DNA of 6,426 nt from Elusimicrobia bacterium RIFOXYB2_FULL_48_7 (GCA_001800495.1 MGVM01000135.1:1-6426), one strand, 5' to 3'. Shown: positions 1 through 5,898, counted from the first letter of the stretch. Translations and numbers: made by a program. The notes: a model not told the origin generated them from the sequence alone.

Positions 1-548
1 GCATGACAACCCACCTGATTGACGCAATCGCAAACAAGTTCGACATTGAAGTGAAAGAAACTCCCGTTGGTTTTAAATACATCGGCGACATAATGGTGAA
101 ACAACCGAAAGAATTCATAATCGGCGGCGAGGAATCAGGCGGGCTTACCATCAGGGGCCACGTACCGGAGAAAGACGGGGTCCTTGCCTGCCTGCTCATG
201 GCAGAGATGGCCGCCATTGAGAAAAAATCATTTAAGAAAATATTTGCTGATATCGAAAAACTCACCGGAAAATTCATAACCACAAGGAAAAACCTTACCG
301 TTAAACCCGAGGTCATGGCAAGGTTCAAGGATAGTATCAAGGCAAAGACACCATCCGAATTCGCCGGCTTAAAGGTGAAAGAACTCAATACCCTAGACGG
401 CTTCAAATTCATCCTTGAAGACGGCTCCTGGGTGGGCATGCGCCTGAGCGGTACCGAACCCCTTGTACGGCTTTACTTCGAATCCAGCTCCCATCAAAAA
501 ATAGAAGCCATCCAGAAAGATACCGAAAAAATAATCGCCGGGCTGTAA
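1..548 (+). CDS. Phosphoglucomutase/phosphomannomutase family protein, C-terminal part (cut by window edge)
   Basis: This is the C-terminal part of an alpha-D-phosphohexomutase, a cytoplasmic enzyme that moves phosphate between C1 and C6 of a hexose and so feeds sugar-nucleotide synthesis. The 181 visible residues (counted from the first in-frame Met at base 3) carry the sugar-binding motif GEESGG at 42-47, followed by HVPEKDG at 53-59. The domain-4 phosphate-binding loop GMRLSGTEP lies at 145-153. Full-length members have roughly 450-470 residues, so more than half, including the catalytic phosphoserine loop, lies upstream of the window. The Met at base 3 is probably internal, because the reading frame is open from base 1. 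The stop overlaps the next start by one base (TAATG), which suggests translational coupling to the polysaccharide ligase downstream. Substrate preference (glucose, mannose or glucosamine phosphate) cannot be told from this part, so no symbol is given. Confidence 0.93.
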   Translation, partial: MTTHLIDAIANKFDIEVKETPVGFKYIGDIMVKQPKEFIIGGEESGGLTIRGHVPEKDGVLACLLMAEMAAIEKKSFKKIFADIEKLTGKFITTRKNLTVKPEVMARFKDSIKAKTPSEFAGLKVKELNTLDGFKFILEDGSWVGMRLSGTEPLVRLYFESSSHQKIEAIQKDTEKIIAGL

Positions 549-2224
549 TGAACCCTGCTTTCAGACTACTCCTACTTACCCTTTTTATTGTCCCCCTCGC
601 GCTTTATACCGGAACCAAGGACCACTTCCTTATCAAAGAAACCCTTACGCTGGTTTTATTGCTCCCGGCCCTGGGATTTTTCCTGGCGGCTGTAATTGAA
701 AAAAAGATCAAACCTGCGGTAAACCCCGCGCTTATTGGCATAGCAATTTTTTTAGCCGCGGAACTGGGTTCCGTCTTTAACGCTAAATTCCCCGGGCTGG
801 CAATTTACACGCTTTTGCTTCATCTCTGCCTTGGCTTCTGTTTTATTTTCGCTTCAGGGATGAACTCGGACGAAACAAAAACCATCCTGGACACGATCCT
901 GGTTGCCGGTCTGATAACCGCTGCTTACGGCGTTTTCCAGCATTTCGGCTATGATTTTTTCAGCTGGGTGAGCCAGTACGATAACCGCCCGGCTTCAAGC
1001 TTCGGGAACCCGAACTTTTTTGCGGGATACCTAATCATACTTTTGCCGTTAGCAATTGCCATGGTTCTTCAGTCTGCCGGGTTGAGGAAGATTTCCTGGC
1101 TGGCGCTTGTGTTCCTGCTTATTGCCTGCCTGATTTTTAACAGGACCCGCGGTGCATGGATCGCCTGCGCGGTTTCGCTGGTTTTTATGGCAGCGCTTCT
1201 GGCAATAAAGAATAAAAAGGCATTATTAATAGCCGGCACAATATGCCTTTTGTTATGCGGGTTTTTCGCGTTAAACAAAATTGCCGGATACCGCCAGGCG
1301 GCGCTTTCATCTCAGCCGCCAGCCGTTGCTGAACGCCTTTTCAAATGGCGAACTGCGCTTGAAATGATAAAGCAGCACCCTTTTATCGGTGTCGGCGCCG
1401 GTAACCTGAAGGTGAATTTCGCGCTTTACCAATCGATCACAAGGGAAAAAACCGGTTTCGGACTGAGAGGGACAAGCGAATCCAACGTGCACAACGAATT
1501 CCTGCAGGTTTTCGCGGAAACAGGCGCACTCGGCCTGTCAGGATTCCTGCTTATATTCGCCTGCTATTTTCTCACATTAAAAAACCCGGACAAACTGAAC
1601 ACAGGCATTGCCGCAGGCGTCCTGGCTTTTCTTGTTTTCTGCCTCACGAATTTCCCTTTCAGGATCATGCCGACCGCGGTGACTTTACTCACACTCATGG
1701 GTATAAGCGCGCAAAGCGCGCGGAGCGTGAAAAAAACAGAACCGAAGCTGCAAAAACGTGGTAACTTTTTAATCCGGCTGGCAGTTTTTTTCGCTTGTGT
1801 ATTCACTATATATCAATTCGCGCTTATCCCGTTCACCGCTGACATTTACAGGAAAGCGGGAGATGATGCCGTTAAAACAGCTGATTATCTGAAAGCTGCG
1901 GTTGATGTACAGAAAGCCGCGTATTATTACGAGAAATCAATATCGCTGGATAAGGCGCGCTCCGAGAAAAGCGCCTTTGATTTGGGCGAGCTCTACCGTA
2001 AAACCGGCAGGATTGATGACGCGATCAGGGCGTACCAGGTTTCTGTGGGTGTGCGCAACTACGGAGAAGTTTATAACTGCCTGGGGAACTGCTATTACAT
2101 GAAAAACGATTTTGCTCTGGCCGCGAAGAACTGGCAAATAGCGTTGAAACTCGGCCTGCCGAGGCATGAAGACGTGGAATTAGTTGAAAGGAATTTACAA
2201 ATAGTGAAAAAAAAGATAGAATAG
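548..2224 (+). CDS. O-antigen ligase/polymerase-like membrane protein with C-terminal TPR region
   Basis: This 558-residue protein is a polytopic inner-membrane protein of the O-antigen ligase (Wzy/WaaL-like) superfamily, which joins or polymerises lipid-linked glycans on the periplasmic side. Residues 1-430 contain about ten to twelve hydrophobic segments. Family landmarks are SFGNPNFFAGYL at 151-162, FNRTRGAW at 197-204, and RLFKWRTALEMI then HPFIGVGAGN at 263-286. NVHNEFLQVFAETGALGL at 313-330 follows; its His315 sits where WaaL enzymes have their functional histidine (inference from the family). After a last membrane segment (about 407-428) comes a soluble tail (435-558) with two to three tetratricopeptide-like helical hairpins, for example 476-500 and 507-533. 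The start has no good Shine-Dalgarno site but overlaps the upstream mutase stop, so coupled translation is likely. Ligase versus polymerase, and the glycan involved, cannot be decided. It could also act on a protein, as PglL-type ligases do. Confidence 0.85.
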   Translation: MNPAFRLLLLTLFIVPLALYTGTKDHFLIKETLTLVLLLPALGFFLAAVIEKKIKPAVNPALIGIAIFLAAELGSVFNAKFPGLAIYTLLLHLCLGFCFIFASGMNSDETKTILDTILVAGLITAAYGVFQHFGYDFFSWVSQYDNRPASSFGNPNFFAGYLIILLPLAIAMVLQSAGLRKISWLALVFLLIACLIFNRTRGAWIACAVSLVFMAALLAIKNKKALLIAGTICLLLCGFFALNKIAGYRQAALSSQPPAVAERLFKWRTALEMIKQHPFIGVGAGNLKVNFALYQSITREKTGFGLRGTSESNVHNEFLQVFAETGALGLSGFLLIFACYFLTLKNPDKLNTGIAAGVLAFLVFCLTNFPFRIMPTAVTLLTLMGISAQSARSVKKTEPKLQKRGNFLIRLAVFFACVFTIYQFALIPFTADIYRKAGDDAVKTADYLKAAVDVQKAAYYYEKSISLDKARSEKSAFDLGELYRKTGRIDDAIRAYQVSVGVRNYGEVYNCLGNCYYMKNDFALAAKNWQIALKLGLPRHEDVELVERNLQIVKKKIE

Positions 2225-2240
2225 GGAAAATCAAAAATAC

Positions 2241-2248
2241 AAGGAGAG
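2241..2248 (+). promoter_or_regulatory. Strong ribosome binding site for enolase
   Basis: AAGGAGAG lies six bases before the enolase ATG at 2255. It is the strongest Shine-Dalgarno match in the operon. The two neighbouring starts (548 and 3541) instead overlap the preceding stop codon. This suggests that enolase is translated at a higher, independent rate. Confidence 0.85.
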
Positions 2249-2254
2249 AAAATC

Positions 2255-3544
2255 ATGGCAAAAATCAAAAAAGTACTGGCACGCGAGATCCTGGATTCAA
2301 GAGGAAACCCTACGGTTGAAGTGGATGTTCTTTTAAGCAACGGAGTTTTAGGCAGGGCGGCAGTTCCCTCAGGCGCTTCAACCGGAACCAGAGAAGCGCT
2401 TGAAATGCGGGACGGCGACAAATCCCGTTACTTGGGCAAGGGCGTATTGAACGCAGTGGGCCATGTCAACGCGGAAATAGCGAAAAAATTAAAAGGGATG
2501 GACTCAGGCAAACAGGTTGAAATAGACAAAGTCATGGTTTCCATGGACGACACGGAAAACAAGTCCAAACTGGGAGCAAACGCGATACTGGGCGTTTCCC
2601 TGGCGCTATGCCGCGCGGAAAGCATGTCTCGCAAACTTCCTCTTTACGAATACATCCGCAAGTGCTACAGCATCAAATCAAAAGACTACATCCTTCCTGT
2701 GCCCCTGATGAATATTTTAAACGGCGGCGAGCATGCGGATAACAACGTTGACTTACAGGAATTCATGATAGTGCCATCAGGCGCAAAATGTTTCGCTGAA
2801 TCTCTGCGGATGGGCGCGGAAGTTTTCCATAATCTTAAGTCAGTCCTGAAGAAAAAAGGCTACAATACCTCCGTCGGCGACGAAGGCGGCTTCGCCCCGA
2901 ACCTTGGCTCAAACGGGGAAGCGATGCAGGTGATCGTGGAAGCCATAGAAAAAGCCGGTTATAAGCCGGGAAAGGATGTTTACCTGGCTCTTGATTCCGC
3001 GGCAAGCGAGCTCTACGAGAACAATGTTTACACGCTGGAAGGCGAACCCGCGGACAAGATCAAAAACTCCTGCCAGCTGATAGATTTTTACGGTGATTTG
3101 ATAAACAAGTACCCTGTTGTTTCCATTGAAGACGGGCTTTCAGAAGCGGACTGGGACGGCTGGAAGAAAATGACGGAACAACTCGGCGGCAAAATACAGA
3201 TAGTAGGCGACGACATTTTCGTAACTAACACGAAAATATTCGCCGAAGGCATAAAGAAAGGTATCGCGAATGCGATACTGATAAAAGTAAACCAGATCGG
3301 CTCGCTCACGGAAACAGTTGAAGCCGTGCAGATGGCTTACAAGTCCGGCTACAAGGCCGTGATGTCGCACAGGTCAGGCGAAACTGAGGATTCATTCATA
3401 GCCGACCTTTCCGTGGCGCTTAACACCGGTCAGATAAAAACCGGCTCCGCCTCCAGAACAGACCGCGTCTGCAAGTATAACCAGCTGTTGAGGATCGAGC
3501 AGGAACTTGGCAAGAAGGCCCAGTTCACAGGGTTCAAAAAATGA
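2255..3544 (+). CDS. eno: Enolase (phosphopyruvate hydratase)
   Basis: This is the cytoplasmic glycolytic enzyme that converts 2-phosphoglycerate to phosphoenolpyruvate and needs Mg2+. At 429 residues it has the usual bacterial length. The N-terminal capping domain has LDSRGNPTVEVD (13-24) and the mobile loop SGASTG (39-44). The barrel carries all expected catalytic parts: His160 in GGEHADN, the acid/base Glu210 in GDEGGFAP, and metal ligands Asp247, Glu292 (SIEDGL) and Asp319 (GDD). The catalytic base Lys344 is in LIKVNQIGS, His372-Arg373-Ser374 begin the family signature HRSGETEDSFIADL, and Lys395 is in IKTGS. Nothing essential is missing. The start is fixed by AAGGAGAG six bases upstream and by the conserved MAKIKKVLAREILDSRG beginning. 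The gene lies 30 bases after the ligase and its stop overlaps the ftsB-like start by four bases (ATGA). The eno-ftsB/divIC neighbourhood is known from many bacteria. Confidence 0.98.
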   Translation: MAKIKKVLAREILDSRGNPTVEVDVLLSNGVLGRAAVPSGASTGTREALEMRDGDKSRYLGKGVLNAVGHVNAEIAKKLKGMDSGKQVEIDKVMVSMDDTENKSKLGANAILGVSLALCRAESMSRKLPLYEYIRKCYSIKSKDYILPVPLMNILNGGEHADNNVDLQEFMIVPSGAKCFAESLRMGAEVFHNLKSVLKKKGYNTSVGDEGGFAPNLGSNGEAMQVIVEAIEKAGYKPGKDVYLALDSAASELYENNVYTLEGEPADKIKNSCQLIDFYGDLINKYPVVSIEDGLSEADWDGWKKMTEQLGGKIQIVGDDIFVTNTKIFAEGIKKGIANAILIKVNQIGSLTETVEAVQMAYKSGYKAVMSHRSGETEDSFIADLSVALNTGQIKTGSASRTDRVCKYNQLLRIEQELGKKAQFTGFKK

Positions 3545-3837
3545 ATTTCAGGGAGCTGTTCTACGGGCGGAACCTGAAAATCATAATCGCTGTAGCGGTA
3601 ATCCTCCTGCTTACACTCAACAAAGGGTTCCGCACCTTGGTAATCAGGAATATTGAACTCTACAAAATGAAAGCTGAGATCGCCAAGATCCAGCTTGAGA
3701 ACGCGCGCCTGCGCAGGGAAATTTACCTGCTTGAAAACAACGACGCTTACATTGATTACCGCATAAGAAGGGATTTGGGCTACATCAAGGAAGGCGAAAT
3801 AGAGTACAGGTATCAGTCAGACAAGAAATCCAAATAG
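3541..3837 (+). CDS. ftsB: FtsB/DivIC-like cell division protein (septum formation initiator family)
   Basis: This is a 98-residue single-pass membrane protein of the FtsB/DivIC family, a divisome subunit that forms a coiled-coil complex with FtsL and FtsQ and helps activate septal wall synthesis. A short basic N-terminus (1-13) is followed by one hydrophobic segment (about 14-26). A charged, heptad-like helix follows (about 37-67, rich in Glu, Lys and Leu, with QLENARLRREI near 51-61). The end, DYRIRRDLGYIKEGEIEY, matches the usual family pattern in which an Arg-x-x-Leu-Gly turn is followed by a GE pair. Length fits the family (about 90-110). The ATG overlaps the enolase stop, and AGGG at 3529-3532 gives a ribosome site eight bases upstream. 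The position after eno supports the call. The family has low sequence conservation, so the symbol is by analogy; DivIC would be an equivalent name. Confidence 0.82.
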   Translation: MNFRELFYGRNLKIIIAVAVILLLTLNKGFRTLVIRNIELYKMKAEIAKIQLENARLRREIYLLENNDAYIDYRIRRDLGYIKEGEIEYRYQSDKKSK

Positions 3838-3865
3838 AACCGGGCGTTAAAACCCCGGTTTTTTT
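3838..3865 (+). terminator. Intrinsic terminator ending the pgm-ligase-eno-ftsB operon
   Basis: The seven-base arms AACCGGG (3838-3844) and CCCGGTT (3854-3860) form a perfect stem with a nine-base loop, followed directly by TTTTT (3861-3865). It begins one base after the ftsB-like stop. The stop codon of the convergent methyltransferase lies at its T-tract (3864-3866). On the minus strand the sequence after the hairpin is CTATTTGG, a poorer T-tract, so termination in that direction is likely weaker. Confidence 0.9.
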
Positions 3866-5084
3866 ATTCTTTATAGAGCACCCAGCATTGCAGGTACCTG
3901 CCCTCGGGAAAAGTCAACGGCCAGGAATGGTCGGCATCGTGACCCAGTTTTTCAAGCACCCTCACCTTGCTGCCGAGTTGGTTCGCCGAATTAAAAAGCG
4001 ATTTCTGGAAATCATCCTCGCTGACGTGGGAACTGCAGCTTAAAGTGAACAACAACCCGCCGCTTTTCAACTTCTTCAACGCCAAAGAATTCAACCGCCT
4101 GTACCCCTCAAGGGCGCCGGCAATTTTTTCCCGCTGCCTCACGAACGATGGAGGGTCAAGGATGATGGCATCCACGCTGTTATCCTTTGTCCGCGACAGG
4201 TAATCAAACACATCTGCGTTCAAGACAGTCACGTTTTTGTCATAACCATTCAGTTTCGCGTTTTCAAGCGCGGTTTTATTGGCGAAATCGGATGTATCCA
4301 CATGTTCTATTAGTTTCACGCCGGCGCGCGCCATGTAAAGATTGAAACTGCCGGTGTAGCCAAAATAATTTTGCGCGTACTTCACCTTCTGCGAGCGGCA
4401 CCAGTTTTCCACGCTTCTCCTGGCATGCCTAAGGTCAAGGAAATACCCTGTTTTCTGGCCGGTCTGCACGTCAATATATTGTTTGAACCCGTCTTCCTCG
4501 ATTATCTGCTTTTCAGGAAGCTTGCCATGCAGGATTCCCGTGGCGGCCCCTTTAAGCCCTTCTTTTTTCCTGACTTCCGCCTCGCTTCTCTCGCAGACAG
4601 CTGTTGGACTCCATAATTTATTAAGTATTGAAACCCATAACTCCCTGTTTTTATCGGCAAAAAGCGTCTGGAACTGCACTACAAAAACAAGCCCGTAACG
4701 GTCGATTACAAGTCCGGGCATATCGTCGCATTCGGCGTAAACAAGCCGGTAATTTTTTTTATCTTCATCATGAGTGCTTATATCCAGCAGCTTTTCCTTT
4801 GTAAGCGCGAGGGCTTTTATCTTTTCCAGGAACCATTCGTCGCCTATTTTTTCCTGCGCATCCCAGGAAATTACCCTTATGCGGATATCGCTGTGGGAAT
4901 TATAGGTGCCCTGGGCGAACATTCTGCCTGACTCGTCGGCAACAGAAACAATGCCGCCGTCTGCTATTCCCTGACCTGCGTTTTTAACCGCCCCGGAGAA
5001 TATCCACGGGTGCCTGTACCTGGTAATTCTCTCGGCTCTTTCTCTGCTGATCGTTACGATTTTTGATTTTTCGTTAGTATTCAT
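3864..5084 (-). CDS. rlmI: RlmI-type 23S rRNA (cytosine-5) methyltransferase, PUA + class I SAM domains
   Basis: This 406-residue protein is a class I S-adenosylmethionine-dependent rRNA methyltransferase of the RlmI family; E. coli RlmI makes m5C1962 in 23S rRNA. A PUA-like RNA-binding domain covers about 8-80 (HPWIFSGAVKN at 25-35). A middle domain contains YRLVYAECDDMPGLVIDRYG (112-131) and QTGQKTGYFLDLR (207-219). The Rossmann fold has the SAM-binding NYFGYTGSFNLYMARAG (239-255), HVDTS (261-265), the substrate-pocket LDPPSF (309-314), LSCSS (348-352) and the conserved end DADHSWPLTFPEGRYLQ (383-399). E. coli RlmI has 396 residues, so this is full length. The ATG is the only plausible start: no ATG, GTG or TTG codon lies between it and the PUA motif. 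The only Shine-Dalgarno-like bases (AAGG) sit one base before it, too close. The mRNA may therefore be leaderless. A related specificity within the family cannot be excluded. Confidence 0.87.
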   Translation of the reverse strand: MNTNEKSKIVTISRERAERITRYRHPWIFSGAVKNAGQGIADGGIVSVADESGRMFAQGTYNSHSDIRIRVISWDAQEKIGDEWFLEKIKALALTKEKLLDISTHDEDKKNYRLVYAECDDMPGLVIDRYGLVFVVQFQTLFADKNRELWVSILNKLWSPTAVCERSEAEVRKKEGLKGAATGILHGKLPEKQIIEEDGFKQYIDVQTGQKTGYFLDLRHARRSVENWCRSQKVKYAQNYFGYTGSFNLYMARAGVKLIEHVDTSDFANKTALENAKLNGYDKNVTVLNADVFDYLSRTKDNSVDAIILDPPSFVRQREKIAGALEGYRRLNSLALKKLKSGGLLFTLSCSSHVSEDDFQKSLFNSANQLGSKVRVLEKLGHDADHSWPLTFPEGRYLQCWVLYKE

Positions 5085-5091
5085 GCCTTGT

Positions 5092-5120
5092 TTTATAACA
5101 AATTTTCCACTGTTTGTAAA
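5092..5120 (-). promoter_or_regulatory. Predicted sigma70-type promoter of the rlmI-like gene
   Basis: Read on the minus strand, TTTACA (5120-5115) is followed by exactly 17 bases and TATAAA (5097-5092). The expected transcription start, seven bases after the -10 box, falls at about 5085-5084, on or one base before the ATG. This gives an essentially leaderless message and fits the missing ribosome binding site. The -35 box overlaps that of the opposite tRNA promoter. Confidence 0.6.
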
Positions 5121-5142
5121 ATATTTTTAACTTTGTTATAAT
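5114..5142 (+). promoter_or_regulatory. Predicted sigma70-type promoter of tRNA-Leu(UAA)
   Basis: TTGTAA (5114-5119), a 17-base spacer and a perfect consensus TATAAT (5137-5142) lie just upstream of the tRNA. Transcription would begin around 5149, leaving a leader of about seven bases before the mature 5' end at 5156. A strong -10 box and a short leader are typical of tRNA genes. Confidence 0.7.
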
Positions 5143-5155
5143 AGGTTTTCAAATT

Positions 5156-5241
5156 GGGCGGATGGCGGAACTGGCAGACGCACAGGACTTAAAATCCTGA
5201 GTCCTTCAGTGGATGTGAGGGTTCAATTCCCTCTCCGCCCA
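5156..5241 (+). tRNA. tRNA-Leu (anticodon UAA, reads UUA/UUG)
   Basis: The 86-base class II tRNA folds fully. The acceptor GGGCGGA (5156-5162) pairs with TCCGCCC (5234-5240), with discriminator A5241. The D-arm contains GGCAGAC. The anticodon stem CAGGA/TCCTG (5183-5187 with 5195-5199) encloses loop CTTAAAA with anticodon TAA at 5190-5192. A long variable arm and a GTTCAATTC T-loop region follow. The long variable arm, A73 and the D-arm sequence are leucine features. CCA is not encoded, so it must be added after transcription. The four bases before the gene (AATT) can also pair with the AATT at 5241-5244, extending the acceptor helix in the precursor. Confidence 0.96.
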
Positions 5242-5271
5242 ATTCTCCTAAAAACTTAGGTAGAATTGGGC
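5237..5271 (+). other. Long hairpin joining the tRNA-Leu 3' end to repeat copy 1
   Basis: GCCCAATTCT (5237-5246) is perfectly complementary to AGAATTGGGC (5262-5271), and CCTA (5247-5250) pairs with TAGG (5257-5260), leaving T5261 bulged and a six-base loop. The 14-pair stem uses the last four acceptor bases of the tRNA and its discriminator. It therefore competes with, or replaces, the acceptor stem in the primary transcript. It is not followed by a T-tract, so it does not look like a standard terminator. It could mark the 3' processing site. Confidence 0.75.
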
Positions 5272-5296
5272 CACCATGAACAAAATTCGGGAGCCC
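5253..5296 (+). repeat. 44-base direct repeat, copy 1
   Basis: This sequence runs from AACTTAGGTAG to TTCGGGAGCCC and is identical at all 44 positions to copy 2, 56 bases downstream. Twelve unrelated bases (TCTTCTTCTCAC, 5297-5308) separate the copies. Its AGAATTGGGC is complementary to the 3' end of the adjacent tRNA-Leu, and AATTGGGC also matches the tRNA 5' boundary at 5152-5159. The family is not recognised. It may be a dispersed intergenic repeat of this genome. Confidence 0.95.
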
Positions 5297-5308
5297 TCTT
5301 CTTCTCAC

Positions 5309-5352
5309 AACTTAGGTAGAATTGGGCCACCATGAACAAAATTCGGGAGCCC
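5309..5352 (+). repeat. 44-base direct repeat, copy 2
   Basis: This copy is an exact match to copy 1 at 5253-5296. It ends 14 bases before the ATG of the prepilin peptidase, so it makes up most of that gene's upstream region. A longer reading of the peptidase gene from TTG at 5322 would translate most of this copy, which argues against that start. Confidence 0.95.
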
Positions 5353-5366
5353 CAGTCACATTCCTT

Positions 5367-5873
5367 ATGTTAATCGATTATATTCTAATTGCTTTCCTTG
5401 TTATTTGCTCGATTACAGACATTTTCTACCGAAAAGCATTCAATGTTGTAACTTACCCGGTAATTTTTATAGCTATAATTCTGAACTCCCTGTATTTCGG
5501 ACCCTCAGGCCTTGTAAACAGTTTGCTTGGGGCCCTCCTGGGTATGGCATTCCTTCTGGCCTTTTACATGATTGGGGGGATGGGCGCGGGAGATGTGAAA
5601 TTCATGATGGCGGTTGGCGCGCTGAAAGGATGGAATTTTGTGCTTTTTGGCGGGCTTTACGGTGCTGTTATCGCTGCCGCGCTTTCAATACTGATAATGA
5701 TATACAAAAATACGCTGATCAAATCCCTGAAAAAAGTTTTCCAGTTCCTTCTGTTCCTTTTTGTGTCAAAAACCGCTATTCCCATCGACAAGGAATCCAC
5801 GATCCACCTTCCGTACTGCTTCTTCCTCTCCCTCGGCATGGCTCTGCGCCTGTATGAAATTTACTACAAATAA
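5367..5873 (+). CDS. A24-family prepilin peptidase (TadV/CpaA-like, peptidase domain only)
   Basis: This 168-residue integral membrane protein is an aspartic peptidase of the type IV prepilin peptidase family, which cleaves leader peptides of pilins or pseudopilins at the cytoplasmic face of the inner membrane. Both catalytic aspartates are visible: Asp18 in ITDIFYRK and Asp76 in the hallmark GxGD motif (GGMGAGDVKFM, 70-80). There are about five to six hydrophobic segments (2-15, 30-45, 50-70, 82-112 as one or two, 122-136, 148-162), and HLPYCFFLSLG (147-157) matches the usual IPY-x-x-x-x-x-x-G end. The N-terminal cysteine-rich methyltransferase domain of PilD-type enzymes is absent, as in CpaA/TadV. 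I chose ATG 5367 because the alternative upstream TTG at 5322 would add 15 residues encoded almost entirely by the direct repeat. No clear ribosome site precedes 5367; GGGAG at 5345-5349 is too distant. No pilus genes are adjacent. Confidence 0.87.
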   Translation: MLIDYILIAFLVICSITDIFYRKAFNVVTYPVIFIAIILNSLYFGPSGLVNSLLGALLGMAFLLAFYMIGGMGAGDVKFMMAVGALKGWNFVLFGGLYGAVIAAALSILIMIYKNTLIKSLKKVFQFLLFLFVSKTAIPIDKESTIHLPYCFFLSLGMALRLYEIYYK

Positions 5874-5898
5874 AAAGCAGGCCTGAAAAGGCCTGCTT
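5870..5898 (-). terminator. Intrinsic terminator of the tpiA-secG-tRNA-Leu unit
   Basis: A perfect 10-pair stem, AAGCAGGCCT (5875-5884) with AGGCCTGCTT (5889-5898), has a four-base loop (GAAA on plus, TTTC on minus). Read on the minus strand the stem runs into TTTTTATTTG, a proper T-rich tail. On the plus strand it is followed by CACAAAAAA, without a T-tract, so the convergent prepilin peptidase gene, which ends one base before the stem at 5873, gets only a weak terminator or an RNA-protecting hairpin. Confidence 0.85.

Noticed and set aside
1707..1721. Inverted repeat GCGCGC-AAA-GCGCGC inside the ligase gene
   Set aside because: It encodes an ordinary stretch after the main membrane domain, has no T-tract and no repeat partner, so chance in a coding region is the simplest view.
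1564..1806. Minus-strand open frames inside the ligase and enolase genes
   Set aside because: They lie fully inside well-supported genes, have no ribosome sites or recognisable motifs, and are explained by the codon use of the real genes.
5263..5296. Pseudoknot-like pairing within one repeat copy (GAATT with AATTC, GGGC with GCCC)
   Set aside because: Helices of only four and five pairs with long loops, easily expected by chance; the pairing to the tRNA end is much stronger.
5253..5352. Possible CRISPR array (two repeats with a spacer)
   Set aside because: Only two copies, a 12-base spacer far shorter than CRISPR spacers, a 44-base unit and no cas genes.
5156..5352. Possible integration site of a mobile element at tRNA-Leu
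   Set aside because: The repeats match each other, not the tRNA 3' end in direct orientation beyond eight bases at the 5' border. No integrase or foreign-looking genes are present.
5322..5366. Longer prepilin peptidase starting at TTG 5322
   Set aside because: The added 15 residues are encoded almost entirely by the direct repeat and are hydrophilic. The Met at 5367 begins exactly at the first membrane segment, as in CpaA-type proteins.
5405..5857. 150-codon alternative frame inside the prepilin peptidase gene
   Set aside because: The other frame has the family motifs, both catalytic aspartates and membrane helices. This one gives a Cys/Arg-rich sequence with no recognisable features.
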